DNA of 64,000 bases from Bacteroidota bacterium. Its GTDB lineage: Bacteria > Bacteroidota > Bacteroidia > Chitinophagales > Saprospiraceae. The stretch is taken from assembly GCA_029567325.1 (NCBI GenBank), contig JAKQLF010000155.1, positions 110,696 to 174,695 of the forward strand, in the 5' to 3' direction. The notes beneath the pieces were generated by a model. The model searched no databases, had not been told where the DNA came from, and saw nothing but the letters and a program-made list of their open reading frames with translations. The position numbers were made by a program, and so were the translations under genes. Every line of letters starts with the position of its first letter. Positions within the stretch are counted from its first letter, which is position 1. This document shows, in pieces, positions 28,206-39,700 of this stretch.

Positions 28206-30299
28206 TCAATAATCTTCTACGCATCTACAGCTATAACCAGCTTCCCTGACACTGTGAAAGAAATATGGATCTGCATTTGATACATTTTGTTCCGCTATGC
28301 GATCCTTTGTTGTAACTTCCACAATCAGAATGCCATCTGTATTTGCATCCACTTGTGTCGTCCAAAACCTCGCTATTTTTCGCCTATTCCCAAAAGCATC
28401 AGCACCCAAGCCCCTCCATGAATAATGTTCTCCAGCTGAGACCGCATTGAATGAACCAGCTGTTGGAAGCGCAGCTGATGGCCAAAGGGAAGTAGACGGG
28501 TATTTAATGTTTTTACCTGCTTGAGCCTGGCCACCCAATCCATTGATGAGGTCATTCCATTCTGCAATGGTTGGTAAGTGCCAGCCATTGGGACACAAGC
28601 CCTGAATGCGCGTGCTTACCCCATTGGAACCATTGAGAATTTCTTCGAATGTATATAATCTGCCGTACAATCGATCTTCGCCTACAGATTCGTTGGGGTA
28701 TGAAGCTCCAAAATCTGTCCGACGAAGGTTTTCTGCCATCCATTTGAGCTGCCCGATATTCACTGTGCAATACTCATTGCCTTGAGCATCGGTAACAGTC
28801 TCTGCACATTCGCCAAATCCAGCCGGATCGACATATTGGTCTTCGAGGTAACACCCAACTAAATTTTTATCTGCAATTATTAGTTTATTGATCGGATCAT
28901 TGGGCAATGCAGTATTGAGATTGTACAAGGTGTTGTATGCAAAATCGGGATTACCCAAATTAGTAATTGGCTCATCATTTACAGAAATATTATAAAATCC
29001 CAGAGGCCTATCTTGGCTACCCACTCTCAAATCAAAAAAGCCAGTATTGCGGTTGAAATTTAGCAATGCCTCTGAGAAAGCACGACAGGTAGAAGTATCA
29101 CGATAAACATAATTCCAAAGCGGATATTTGTATTCATCAGATGACCAAGAAAAATCGAGGAAATCTTCTACTATCGGAAACCCAAAGAAGAAGTTAATTC
29201 CTGCTCCATATTGAAAAGTAAGATTATATTCTGGTTGTAAATAACTCAAACTTCCTTTATGCGAAATACCTGGTTGAATATAATTAAATAAATAAACTCC
29301 TGCTTTTATTGCGTTTGGAGCTCCAGTCACGCCAACAAAAATATCTGAACCACCTTGCAATTCTATCTCTCCGGTTCCTGATATTTGCCATCCTGGATTA
29401 TCTTGGTCCTCTTGAGAAGGCGGATGATTGAGCACAGTAAATTGAGGTAATTCGTCCCAGACATTATAGATCAAATCGATATCATAACCTCCAAATCCAC
29501 CTGTCAGAGTAGGAGTAGTGACCTCCCCTTCAAAATTGACAGAATAGCCCATTTTGGGTTGAAAATATAAGGATAAACCCGTCTCTGGAATGATGAATAT
29601 TTGCGCTGGTTCGCCAAATTCAATATCTTTTCCAAGACTTACACTGGCTCCAAAAGTAACATTGCCACTCATTTGTATCCGCAAATTTTCAAAATGTAGG
29701 TGGAATGCTGGGTTGATGTCACCAAGGTCATTGGCATTGGCTATTGCCGCTGAGTCAAAAAATGAAGTAAAATAAAAATCATCAAAACTGACATCAACAC
29801 TAAATTGCGGAGTCACATGATGATCACCAGATATTTTGGCAAAACTTGTTGCATTGATTTCAAAATTTTCTTCCAAGTTTAATGATCTGGATTTGATCGT
29901 AAATTTATCAGACCTGGAATCAAATGACCACTTTTCATAAGCTTCATTCCAGGTCGCTGTTTCAGTGAGGTAAACGGTTGTATTCCCTTGTGTTTTTATT
30001 CCCTTGATTTTCCTAAAGAAAGAAACACTATCCGTAGCGGATCCATCGGCTATATTTACCAATACATCTCCTACAGTTTTATCAGAAATTTGACCCTCTT
30101 TTACAACAATTTCATTGTCTGAAATCGTCAAAATTTCTGGTTTCATTTCATCAGTGAGCATCGTAGTGTGATCACGCAGGTAAATGGTGTTGTCTTGAAC
30201 TTCACCCTTTTTTCTGTAATTATTGGGGTCAACTTCTTCTTTGGTACAGGATAAGTTGATCAATGAAAATATAAACAAGAAATAATAAAATGTTTTCAT
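28206..30299 (-). CDS. Lipoprotein with C-terminal FISUMP domain
   Basis: The chosen ATG gives about 698 residues with a lipoprotein signal (MKTFYYFLFIFSLINLSC, Cys18). The longer frame to 30335 overlaps the upstream gene and lacks a signal. Residues to about 420 are beta-rich and unrecognised. The last ~190 residues form the Fibrobacter succinogenes major-paralogous (FISUMP) domain: DAQGNEYCTVNIGQLKWMAEN, YGRLYTFEEI, CPNGWHLPTIAEWNDLI, and the closing HSVREAGYSCRCVED. These domains are common on Bacteroidota surface proteins; the ligand is unknown. The start is 1 bp beyond the stop of the fibronectin-type gene, so the two are translationally linked. Confidence 0.85.
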   Translation of the reverse strand: MKTFYYFLFIFSLINLSCTKEEVDPNNYRKKGEVQDNTIYLRDHTTMLTDEMKPEILTISDNEIVVKEGQISDKTVGDVLVNIADGSATDSVSFFRKIKGIKTQGNTTVYLTETATWNEAYEKWSFDSRSDKFTIKSRSLNLEENFEINATSFAKISGDHHVTPQFSVDVSFDDFYFTSFFDSAAIANANDLGDINPAFHLHFENLRIQMSGNVTFGASVSLGKDIEFGEPAQIFIIPETGLSLYFQPKMGYSVNFEGEVTTPTLTGGFGGYDIDLIYNVWDELPQFTVLNHPPSQEDQDNPGWQISGTGEIELQGGSDIFVGVTGAPNAIKAGVYLFNYIQPGISHKGSLSYLQPEYNLTFQYGAGINFFFGFPIVEDFLDFSWSSDEYKYPLWNYVYRDTSTCRAFSEALLNFNRNTGFFDLRVGSQDRPLGFYNISVNDEPITNLGNPDFAYNTLYNLNTALPNDPINKLIIADKNLVGCYLEDQYVDPAGFGECAETVTDAQGNEYCTVNIGQLKWMAENLRRTDFGASYPNESVGEDRLYGRLYTFEEILNGSNGVSTRIQGLCPNGWHLPTIAEWNDLINGLGGQAQAGKNIKYPSTSLWPSAALPTAGSFNAVSAGEHYSWRGLGADAFGNRRKIARFWTTQVDANTDGILIVEVTTKDRIAEQNVSNADPYFFHSVREAGYSCRCVEDY

Positions 30300-30300
30300 T

Positions 30301-32343
30301 TTAATTGGTTTTTGAAGTCCAAATAATTTTATCACTCAATGGCCCAACAAGGCCAGTGTTGCTGCAATATGCGGCTCGATAAGCAACTTTATTTTTTCCT
30401 TTAGCTAAATCCTTGATTGGAAAAGTATCTGTTACGGTCCATCTTTCATATGGACCATCATTTACCGATTTAAATACAATTACATTTTCTGAAGTTGGAA
30501 TCTGTGATAAAATTTCCAACATTAAAATCCCATTATTTTCATTCAAATTCAATGATGGCTTACTGGCTTTGGGGGTTTTGCTTAACAAATGAATTTCTTT
30601 TACTGCTTTACTCTTCAACCCCAATTCGTCAATCGCCACAATGTGGTAGGTATATTTTGTGGATGGGGCAATAGATTTATCTTCATAATAAGGTGGAATT
30701 GTCATCAAATTTGCCAAAAGCTCGTAAGGTTTATCAGCCTCTTTGCGCCACAATTCATGCTTTACGACATCTCGAGAACTAGAAGGGAATATAGTCAATC
30801 GGATACTAGTATCTGTTACCTCATAATTTGTAATATGGGCTGGGGAAGGTGGAATCTTATCTGGTCTTTTCACTTCAAGGGTATCGGAAGCTGGACTCAA
30901 CATGTAATCATTGTCCACAGCGATGATGTAATAATATCTTTTTTCATTCATGAGTGCCAAACTGATGGTATCGAGGTAGACATGAAGGCGGTGAATGTGC
31001 GTATTGAGCTTAGTAAAATTTCTTCCTTTACCATCAGCGGCATAAACATTGTAGCCAATGATGTCGGTTTCTGGGTGGGCTTCCCAATACAAAGAAATGA
31101 CACCAGAAGTATCTGGAATGGCTTGCAAATTTGGGGCTTTTGCAGGGGGTAGTAGGTCGTACATCTTAGCATAAATAAATGGACTGTGGGCTTCATTGCC
31201 AGCGCTGTCTACGGCAATGATTCTGTATTTGTAAATGCCCTCAGTGGAAACACTGTCTATGCCTATGGTTTGTTTTGGGTCTAGCCAATTTTTTATAATC
31301 ATAGTTTCATTTCCTAAAGTTCTTTCCAAGTGATAACTGGCAACCTCATGCGGTGAGTCATGGACAATGGTAAAACTTTTTGTAAGGTGTGTTTTACTTG
31401 AATCTGCAATTAAATAAGCTGGAGGCGGGGGAGTTTTATCTCTTCCCATACCAGTTTCAATGCTTGAAGGAAGACTTTCATCACCAAATGCATCGATACC
31501 AATTAATCTGATAAAAGTTTTCTGATAATTGGAAACAGGCAAGGAGTAGGAGTAGAATCTTCGTTCATCTTTTACAGAAACATCTACCATTTGAATGAAA
31601 GGAACGTCGCTGCTTTTTTTGAAATTTATTCCATCGGTTGAGGTTTCTATCCAATAAGCAGTGAAGTGGTAATCATGAAGTTTTTTATCCCAATTGATGA
31701 TGACCTTTTCTTCAGCTTCTATGATTTCAAATATTGCTGGTACGAAGTCCTTCTTTTTATATATTACTTTGTAATCAGAAATGATGGCATTCCCTTCCGC
31801 AGCAATTTTATAAGCGTAGATGTCATCCGAGTTTGGTGGTGTGTCAAGAAAACCCAGACCTGAAGCTTTTGCTGCTGCAAATGATCTGTCTGCAGCTAGG
31901 TGGGTAAGAGACCATCTGTTGTGAAAGTTGTCATTTTTCTCAAGGATATTGGCATAAGAATCAAAATTGGTATTGCTCCAATTTCTATGAATGTTTTCAA
32001 GACTCACAACGACCATTTCATCTTTTGTCTGGAATGCGAGTTGTTCCATACCAGTAGAGTCCATTGGTAAAATATCGGCAATTTTTTCGTATTTACCATT
32101 TTTGGTTACATTCCTCCTGTATAAACTAATTGGACGTTTTAGATGGTGATACCAAAGTTGTGGGTGATCAAAACCCCATCTAAGTTTTATCTGATTTCCA
32201 TGCCATTTTCCTATCAAGGATACATCTCCTTTTAGAGAAAAATCTTGGTTTATTTGCTTAGAATTCTGTGCATTTGCTGAATAAACAATGAGCATTAAAA
32301 TTACTACAGCGAATGTCGCTGTTTTTAAAATTTTGGAGTCCAT
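30301..32343 (-). CDS. Exported protein with fibronectin type III-like repeats
   Basis: This 680-residue protein has a signal peptide (ending VYSANAQ). Several FN3-like beta-sandwich repeats are visible in the second half: DKTPPPPAYLIADSS, LPPAKAPNLQAIPDTSGVISLYW, ETDIIGYNVYAADG, PPSPAHITNYEVTDTSIRLTI and STKYTYHIVAIDELGLKSKAV. The first 200 residues contain LRWGFDHPQLWYHH, consistent with another FN3-like unit. It probably mediates adhesion or holds partner proteins at the surface. It starts a two-gene unit with the FISUMP lipoprotein. Site 2 of the near-palindromic element lies upstream. Confidence 0.8.
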   Translation of the reverse strand: MDSKILKTATFAVVILMLIVYSANAQNSKQINQDFSLKGDVSLIGKWHGNQIKLRWGFDHPQLWYHHLKRPISLYRRNVTKNGKYEKIADILPMDSTGMEQLAFQTKDEMVVVSLENIHRNWSNTNFDSYANILEKNDNFHNRWSLTHLAADRSFAAAKASGLGFLDTPPNSDDIYAYKIAAEGNAIISDYKVIYKKKDFVPAIFEIIEAEEKVIINWDKKLHDYHFTAYWIETSTDGINFKKSSDVPFIQMVDVSVKDERRFYSYSLPVSNYQKTFIRLIGIDAFGDESLPSSIETGMGRDKTPPPPAYLIADSSKTHLTKSFTIVHDSPHEVASYHLERTLGNETMIIKNWLDPKQTIGIDSVSTEGIYKYRIIAVDSAGNEAHSPFIYAKMYDLLPPAKAPNLQAIPDTSGVISLYWEAHPETDIIGYNVYAADGKGRNFTKLNTHIHRLHVYLDTISLALMNEKRYYYIIAVDNDYMLSPASDTLEVKRPDKIPPSPAHITNYEVTDTSIRLTIFPSSSRDVVKHELWRKEADKPYELLANLMTIPPYYEDKSIAPSTKYTYHIVAIDELGLKSKAVKEIHLLSKTPKASKPSLNLNENNGILMLEILSQIPTSENVIVFKSVNDGPYERWTVTDTFPIKDLAKGKNKVAYRAAYCSNTGLVGPLSDKIIWTSKTN

Positions 32344-32363
32344 AAATTATCAATTATTAGTAT

Positions 32364-32392
32364 CGAAGATGGCAACATCGAGTGTTACCAAA
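32364..32392 (-). promoter_or_regulatory. Candidate promoter of the FN3/FISUMP operon
   Basis: On the minus strand TTTG (32392-32389) is followed after 17 bp by CATCTTCG (32371-32364), 6 of 8 to the family -7 box. The weak -7 would fit a promoter that needs an activator. Confidence 0.4.
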
Positions 32393-32412
32393 ATACATAT
32401 TTCTAATAAGGG

Positions 32413-32434
32413 CAGAAAATCTATGAATTCATGG
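32413..32434. promoter_or_regulatory. Near-palindromic candidate operator, site 2
   Basis: CAGAAAATCTATGAA, then TTCATGG: inner arms TATGA/TCATG around AT. The first 15 bases are identical to site 1. The centre is 60 bp from the proposed -7 centre and 37 bp from the proposed TTTG of the minus-strand operon, the same geometry as site 1. Confidence 0.55.
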
Positions 32435-32506
32435 ATAAACAGGAAGACAAAAAGGTAGAAATGAAACGGTAGTTACTTAGGCTGCTTTTTAAAACAGGCG
32501 TTCAAA

Positions 32507-35500
32507 TTACTTTATTTTGAAAATGGCATTATTAGTGACAATCAATTGCCCGTTGTTGATCAAAGTAAGCCCTTCTATGGTTGCATTGGATAGGATTCTG
32601 ACTTGCTGAGCAGGGTCCACTGTCTCAGGTATCAAAAAACCTCCTTGATGTATTTTACCATTGAATGAAAAATTGATGCTATTTAAGGGCTGCCCGGAAA
32701 GTGGTATACCAACACCAATAAAAGTATTGGGCGCTGAATTAAAAGCTCCATTTTCGTTGATATTAAAGGCAGGAAACGTGATTGAATTTTTATTCCCTAG
32801 GACAAATAAATTACTTGTATTCGTCATGCTAAAATTAGATCCAGCCATAATATTAAAACCTATGCTGTCTATACCCGAAGTCAAATAATTCACCCCTACT
32901 GTTACATTGTCGAGAATTAACTTACTGGAATCTACTCTGATGTATTCATCCGTGCGTAAATTCCCATCACTCAAAATAAGGTTTGCATTTTCCAATTCAG
33001 CGAAAGCCGCCAATAAATTAGTACCTATATTTAAGGTAATCGAATCCACAAAGTTTCTTACAAAAAGTCCTTTACAAAATGCATTAGGAGGCAGATTAAT
33101 CACATCAATAGATGGAAGCGTTGAATAATCATCAAAGATCACATCGTCCGCTGCTGTTGGAATTCTAGTAGCAGGGCATGAACCAGAACCGAATGACCAA
33201 TTCTCCATTTGATTCCAATTTCCACTGCCTTTTATCCAATATAACTTGTTGGCATCTACAGGTGTTGTAAAATTGATATTTGTATTATTACCACCATTTG
33301 TACTGTTCTGACCATTGATGCTTGCACCACCTATATTTCTGCAATCTTTGATATTGATATATTGTAGACATTGATTTTTGATAGAAGATAAATTAAATGT
33401 TGTGCCGACTATATCTGATTTTAAAAAGGAGAGGTTACCAACTACACCCTTTGAAACAAAAACTCCTTCAATAACTAAAGATGCATTGGGATGGACAGAT
33501 AATTTTGACCCTGGGCCAATGACCAATGAGTCATAAACGTAATACTGTCCACTTACCATATCTACTTCTCCAAGTCCTTCCAAGTATAAAGCATCAAATT
33601 TCAATAATCCAAAATTGAGGTCCATTTCACTAGAATTTGTGCAAACTACCCTATTGTAAATATTGGTTTGGTAGCCCGCAAAACTATTACTCACAAAAAA
33701 TGTATAGTTTGAATTTAAGATGTTTGTTAATGAGTTGTTTAAAGTGAAGCTATTACTATAAATCTGGCTTGTACCAAGATCAAGTGTTTTGCTGTTACTG
33801 CTTGATGTATAAAATGAACTTACTTCAACTTTGTAATTATTGGTCTTAAATGTTCCTGAATAGAGGAAGATACCTCCTTTTGACAAATAATTGCGATCCA
33901 ATTGCACAGTTGCATTGTATTTATTTATATATACTGAGACACAATACACTGCAGTTAATGTGGAATTAATTAAATAAGAATTATGATTTCCAGTCAATGA
34001 TAAATTTATCCTACTGGTTGCAAACTTCTCATTAAATAACAAGGTATCTGTGATATTTATATCAGTACTCCCAAATTGATTCAGCCCAACAATTGTAACA
34101 TTTTTATTGGTATTGAGCAAAAAAAGATCGGAAATAGAAAACTCATAAAATAGTGGAATTTCTACTTGGACTGAATTAACTCCAGTATTACTATTGTTGT
34201 CAAAAACTACCTTATCATGAATCCCAGGCAAACAGGCGGCACTCACTCCTCCACTCGATAACGACCAGTGCCCGATGTCATTCCAAGATCCATTGCCTCC
34301 AACCCAATAATAGGTAGATTGTATGGCCGTGTTGGTTACCACCCAGGTTGAAATTGGTCCAGCTATAATGGAATTATTGGCAATAAATACAGTTGCTGGG
34401 GAAATGGGTGTAATATCCTTTATCAACATGTTTGAAAATATGATGGTATCTTTATTTGATTTTAGATACTTTGTCTCTCCAGTGTCCTCAGCTCTGATTG
34501 TATAATTTCCATTGCAGCTTGAGGCAGGAATAATAATTTCACAATTCAGATTGAAAGTATCTGGTCCCGAACTCACAAAAGGGTAATTATTGAAAGAAAT
34601 ACCACCCTGATTTTTTGTAAAAGTTAAGACGTTTTCCACATTAAATTCTCCTTCTGTTGAGGTAATTTGAGCATTGTCTAATGTCAAGTATCTAATACCT
34701 GACCTATTTCTCATGGACAAGGCTTTGATATTTAAAATGAAATTTTCTTTCAGAATCACCCGATTAAAAGTATAAACCTTATCTGCACTTACAATCGAAT
34801 TGATGAAATTCTTTGCAATGATGGTATAGTCTGTGTCGTCTATGTCCACATTTGCAATAAAATTTATTCCATCACAAGTAATCGTATCATTATTCAAAAG
34901 CAATTCTTTTTCTGATTCTTCATTTACGACAAAATCCCTGCATAAAACATTAAACCCATTTGTATTAAATTTTCCAGAACTCACATTGATATTTCCAAGA
35001 TTGATATTGGTTGTCATGACTTTTAGGTCATTCAAAAGCCTGTATTGAGCAGTTCCATTAAATTCCACATTGATCAAATCAACACCGTTGGAATTGATGA
35101 AACTTTCGTTAGTTCCGGTAAAGCTCCATGTAAAATTTCCTTGCCCCAAAAATATGGTAACGTCTGGATCTAGAATCAAAGAGCCAGCAACTTCAATGAT
35201 GGTTGTCGAAGAAATATTGGGTAAAATATTGATTTTCAAAGAAGCAATATTGTTAAATACAATGGATTTATAAGAATGAATTCCAATTGGGATGGTCAAT
35301 TCAGGACAAATTGTGCTACATGTGTTTGGAAAAGAAAATGCATTAAACACAATGTTGTCATTGTAAGAAGGGAGGCAACCTGCATAAGGGCCATTGCTGG
35401 ATAATGACCAATGTAAGGTATCATTGATGCTCCCATTCCCTCCTATCCAAAAATAAGTTTTAGTAGGCTCGGGTATGGTGTCAAAAACTATACCTTCATT

Positions 35501-36649
35501 GTTTCCATTGTCTCTGCCATTCAAAACTTTAATTATACCAATTCCTTTCATATCCTTGACCAAAGCGCCATTGATTGCAAGGGTATCATTGCCAGTGTTG
35601 TTCAAAAAGGCTCTGCTACCTGGCTGATCTGAAGTAAGAGAAAAAGATGAAATACACGAATTGGTCGTATTATTCATCTTGAATATAGGCGTATACAAAG
35701 TGTCATTATTATTGATTTGGAGCTGAACATTTTCATTCAAAACAAAACTGTCAATGATCTCTATGCTACCCGTTATTTTTATAGTACTTGGTGATAATAA
35801 TCGCAATTTTTGAAAGCTCACATCCTTATTATTATTTGCCAAACTCGCATTAAAATAGCTAATACCACAACTGGCCTGAACACTTGCAGGTAATGAGCAG
35901 TCAATTTCTACAGTAGGAAAAGTTACAAATCTGCCGGGTTTAATATTCTTACAAATCAGTTTACCAGTTGTTGTAATAAAAGACAGATTGCTCTGTCCTA
36001 TTTCAGAACTCCATTCGCCCGCTGTGAGCACCTTATTCAGCAAAAATATCTTTGTGGTATCTGATCTTTTTGCATCAAATAAATTACAGGAAATGTGATC
36101 TTCCAAAATCAAATTTCCTTTATGGATACTGATCACTTGTGATTTAAATACATCTTTAATCCTAATTATCTTTTGTTTTTCACCATTAAAACTTACTGTA
36201 GCAAGGCTGATGCCATTTGACAAAACATTGGTAGAGTCCATTCCTTTAAATTCGACAATATTTTCTTGTTGATCCCATTTCAACTTAGAGGATAAGCTTA
36301 AGCTCCCATAGATTCTAATAACTGGAATGGTATAAAAATTATTGATTACGCGGCTATTAAATGCAATGGTTACAGAATCATCAATAGCAGAAAAATCAGC
36401 ATTTTTGCATATTGGAATTGTGTCACTTGCGTCAATGATAATTGCATCATTTCCTGAAAAAGAAAAAGCATTAAAAATAACGGTTGTATTTGAGTCAGGA
36501 GTTCCTGCACCCCCAACTCCATTGCTTGAAGTACTCCAATGCGAGGCATCAATCCAATATCCAGAATTGCCTACCCAATATAAAGTATCCTGACCATTGC
36601 TTTCATAGAAACAAAAGGATAATAAAATACAAAAAAGAATTCGAAACAT
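32507..36649 (-). CDS. Large exported repeat protein (four W-rich modules)
   Basis: This 1380-residue protein has a signal peptide (ending CFYESNGQ). A module starting with aromatic-rich YWVGGNGSWNDIGHWS-like sequence followed by a Cys-Leu-Pro and a VxFD/VIFN motif occurs four times, near residues 24, 397, 780 and 1140. The sequence between them is Asn/Ser/Thr-rich and forms many short strands, suggesting parallel beta-helix or beta-solenoid stretches. No C-terminal T9SS domain was recognised (it ends LIVTNNAIFKIK). It has its own TAATTTTG -7 box. It sits between the giant protein gene and the FN3 gene. Function is unknown; surface adhesion is a guess. Confidence 0.8.
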   Translation of the reverse strand: MFRILFCILLSFCFYESNGQDTLYWVGNSGYWIDASHWSTSSNGVGGAGTPDSNTTVIFNAFSFSGNDAIIIDASDTIPICKNADFSAIDDSVTIAFNSRVINNFYTIPVIRIYGSLSLSSKLKWDQQENIVEFKGMDSTNVLSNGISLATVSFNGEKQKIIRIKDVFKSQVISIHKGNLILEDHISCNLFDAKRSDTTKIFLLNKVLTAGEWSSEIGQSNLSFITTTGKLICKNIKPGRFVTFPTVEIDCSLPASVQASCGISYFNASLANNNKDVSFQKLRLLSPSTIKITGSIEIIDSFVLNENVQLQINNNDTLYTPIFKMNNTTNSCISSFSLTSDQPGSRAFLNNTGNDTLAINGALVKDMKGIGIIKVLNGRDNGNNEGIVFDTIPEPTKTYFWIGGNGSINDTLHWSLSSNGPYAGCLPSYNDNIVFNAFSFPNTCSTICPELTIPIGIHSYKSIVFNNIASLKINILPNISSTTIIEVAGSLILDPDVTIFLGQGNFTWSFTGTNESFINSNGVDLINVEFNGTAQYRLLNDLKVMTTNINLGNINVSSGKFNTNGFNVLCRDFVVNEESEKELLLNNDTITCDGINFIANVDIDDTDYTIIAKNFINSIVSADKVYTFNRVILKENFILNIKALSMRNRSGIRYLTLDNAQITSTEGEFNVENVLTFTKNQGGISFNNYPFVSSGPDTFNLNCEIIIPASSCNGNYTIRAEDTGETKYLKSNKDTIIFSNMLIKDITPISPATVFIANNSIIAGPISTWVVTNTAIQSTYYWVGGNGSWNDIGHWSLSSGGVSAACLPGIHDKVVFDNNSNTGVNSVQVEIPLFYEFSISDLFLLNTNKNVTIVGLNQFGSTDINITDTLLFNEKFATSRINLSLTGNHNSYLINSTLTAVYCVSVYINKYNATVQLDRNYLSKGGIFLYSGTFKTNNYKVEVSSFYTSSSNSKTLDLGTSQIYSNSFTLNNSLTNILNSNYTFFVSNSFAGYQTNIYNRVVCTNSSEMDLNFGLLKFDALYLEGLGEVDMVSGQYYVYDSLVIGPGSKLSVHPNASLVIEGVFVSKGVVGNLSFLKSDIVGTTFNLSSIKNQCLQYINIKDCRNIGGASINGQNSTNGGNNTNINFTTPVDANKLYWIKGSGNWNQMENWSFGSGSCPATRIPTAADDVIFDDYSTLPSIDVINLPPNAFCKGLFVRNFVDSITLNIGTNLLAAFAELENANLILSDGNLRTDEYIRVDSSKLILDNVTVGVNYLTSGIDSIGFNIMAGSNFSMTNTSNLFVLGNKNSITFPAFNINENGAFNSAPNTFIGVGIPLSGQPLNSINFSFNGKIHQGGFLIPETVDPAQQVRILSNATIEGLTLINNGQLIVTNNAIFKIK

Positions 36650-36685
36650 TGGTGGTTATTTAAAGTGGTGGACACTGTATTTCTA

Positions 36686-36693
36686 CAAAATTA
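36686..36693 (-). promoter_or_regulatory. Candidate -7 box of the four-module repeat protein gene
   Basis: TAATTTTG on the minus strand, exact to TAnnTTTG, 37 bp before the ATG at 36649. No TTTG -33 box and no TATGA/TCATA element was found at the matching distance, unlike its neighbours. Confidence 0.45.
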
Positions 36694-36737
36694 TCAATTA
36701 AAATTAAAAAATTAATGGGCATTTGATTTCAATTAAT

Positions 36738-39700
36738 TCAATGAATATCAAAGTCAACATTTTTTGTGCTTCCTCTTTCTGTCTGTCCTGATTCATAGGA
36801 TTTATTTGCCCTAAATCTCACCTTATTTGAAAATCCTCCAGAGCCCGGTCCAGAAATCAATCTACTATTTTGTATGCCTTCTGTTACGTTTTCTAAATCA
36901 TCTATCAATGAATTGACTTCAGAGGTACTCAAAGTTTGGTCATAATTCAAACCATTTCCGGTGTTGAAATCTCCTGTTCTGGTGATGTCAACCCATTCTT
37001 CTCCAAAATCTGCATATTCTTCAGCATCACGCAAGACATCTTCTAAAACATAATATTTTATTGAAAAGTCATTTAAGTAGTCAATAATTGGTGCCGATGC
37101 AGCTGCAGCATACCCAATACCTCCAGCTGATACTCCAATAAACACATCATCTTCATCCTCATTTCCAAGAATAGTTGATCTAATGGCGTGCTCATTTAAG
37201 GATTGTGATACTTCCTCAGCATTATACCAAGTATAGTTTGTGCTTGGCAAATTGGGGAAGTCAACTGGTATATTTTCATTTCTTCCTTGGTTATTATTAC
37301 TTCCACCTCCTTGCGAGTTTGATTGGTTTGTACCACCATCAGCACTTTGTGCGCCATAAATATTAAATCCGCCGCCGCCAAGTACGATGGCTCCACCACC
37401 TGTAAGATCTACCGATTCTGATTCTACACCTGTCCACTCACCTTGGTATTGGTCTCTGTAAGTTTGTGCAAAGGCGCCCAGCAACGGTTTAGATAAAGAA
37501 GTATGAAATGAAGACGTAAATGGATCTGTAATGGTCACCCTAGCTGGCGAGGTGTAGAGGTGGTCATTATCTATATCACCGTCAATGTCGATGACATCAA
37601 AACCTTCGAAATTGGTAAAATTTAGACGTTGGTAACCATTCTTTTCTTCATAATCTATTGTCACATCCTCCATTTTCTCAAGTAGCGTATTATACCTGCT
37701 AGTCTCAAATTCAAAGGCATACAAGAGAGTCTCTCCAGCTTCTACAGCAGTCAATGCCGAAATTTCTGGTAATTCGGGCTCTACTTCATATTCAAAATCA
37801 AGAGATAGTGTATCTAAAAGTACTTGACTGACGATGATTTTTCTGCTTAGACTATTACTCCCAACGAGAGTTTGCACCAGTTGTTTCCTTACTACTTGTA
37901 CGATGTATTTTTTATTGTTTTCAAGGTTGGGCTTATCCCAATTTAGTTTTTTGTCAGCTTCATTATAACGCAGTGGCTTGCGATGCTCTTCCTCACCATA
38001 TTGATCTTTAAAGACAGCGAAATATTCATATTCTTTTCCATCATATCCAGTTTCATAATAATAGCTACCCTCCATATTTGATCGTGTATGGACGTAGTGG
38101 TTTCCTGCATGTTCTCCCTGTAGATAAAATTTCTGATCCTCTGCAGGTTTTGTTTTACCAACTTCGGAAGCAGGAATTTGTGATGGCAACGCTGTTGTTT
38201 TAAATGTAAAATCAAATCCTTCTTCCCATTTTACGCCATTTATTTTTACGTCTTTCCATGATCCATTTTTATATTCCTCAGCGCTTACTTTTATTTTCAT
38301 TCGGTATTGTTTCTTTCTTTCATCGCCATCGAGGCCTGCTAAAGCATTAACGGGATTATAACTAGCACTTCTACCATCTTCTGCGACGAGCTCATATCTT
38401 TCATCTCTTTCTGCGGTGGCACAATTATTACAATCAGAAGTGAGGGTAAAATCACTTTCGACCAATACAGGCTTGATTTGATGTGTTGTGCCATCTACAT
38501 CAGGTATATACAAGCTTTCGTTGATTGGAACTGTGAAACTTACTGAAGGATTTACAAAAGGGTCAATGTCTCTATTATTTTCTTCATTGGGGTAATATTC
38601 CGCAATGATGGGAAAGTCAAAAGGGCTTGTGATAGGAGGTACACACTTTTCGCCGACTGTGATCATCATGCGTGTACTCCCCTTTATGGTTCCGCCAAGC
38701 AAATTGTATTGCAGCACTGCTCTGCCATCGAGCCACATAGGATCAGGTCCACCCGCCGTCAACATCATTGCCGCTATGATTTGTATGATTTTAATGTCAA
38801 TTTCCTGTCCCAATATTTTACCTTTCACTCCTATTGCACCATCCAGACCAGCATATGCCCTACCAGTACCATACCAGCCATTTACTCCCGGATCAGTGAC
38901 CTCACCATCGCTCGTAAAGCACGAAGCACCATCTAAATTGACCAACATCACATCCATACCTGTGAAAATGGAAAGGCTGGCATAAAAGACGGCTCTAATT
39001 TCACAACTTGCCGCTGCATGAAAACCCATGACAAAACCTGCGCCAGTTGAAGCTGTTGAAGCATCTCGATCATCCTCTTTCGCACCTCCATCAAAACTAC
39101 CTTCATCACTTGATACTGAGCCAAAAAGCTGGGCAACTTCTCCTGGAGGATCAGGTAAATAATTGGGAATGTTTTGACCAATCATAGTATACATCATGGC
39201 ACTGAAACTTGCGTCTAATCCAAGATTACTGTTCTTTTTCTGGTTTTGTGTGAGATTAAATCCAGGTAGGTCAAAAACTACCCCACCAAAATCGGCATTG
39301 TATGGGTTTCCTGCATTGAAAAACCAAAAAACATCGTCTTCATCTGAATTGCTCGCTTCACCAGGAAAGAAGGCTTCATCGCCAATTGCAAAGGAAGAAT
39401 TAATCAATGTTCGATCAATGCCAGCTCCATATAGGATTCCAGGTATAATATTGGCTTTGATCGTATTTGTACCCAAAAGTGCAACTTTATCAGGAGCGCT
39501 TCCTTGGTCCATAAATGTCAACTGTGTAACAGATGTACCGTAAATTCTTGCATCATTACGCATGGAATAAGTCAAGGCTAGTGACCAGAAATCTCCTCCA
39601 AAAGCTATAGATTGCAAACCATGGGTTTCATCCCACGTGCCAGAAACGAAAGGATCTACCATAAAAACCTGGTCAGCTATGATGTTCCAACTTGTACGGA

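Noticed and set aside
30589..31152. 187-residue plus-strand open frame
   Set aside because: It lies wholly antisense to the FN3-like gene, which has a signal peptide and repeated domains. The plus-strand translation has no family character.
36650..36737. Operator site upstream of the four-module repeat protein gene
   Set aside because: A good -7 box exists, but no TATGA/TCATA element occurs at or near the expected position.
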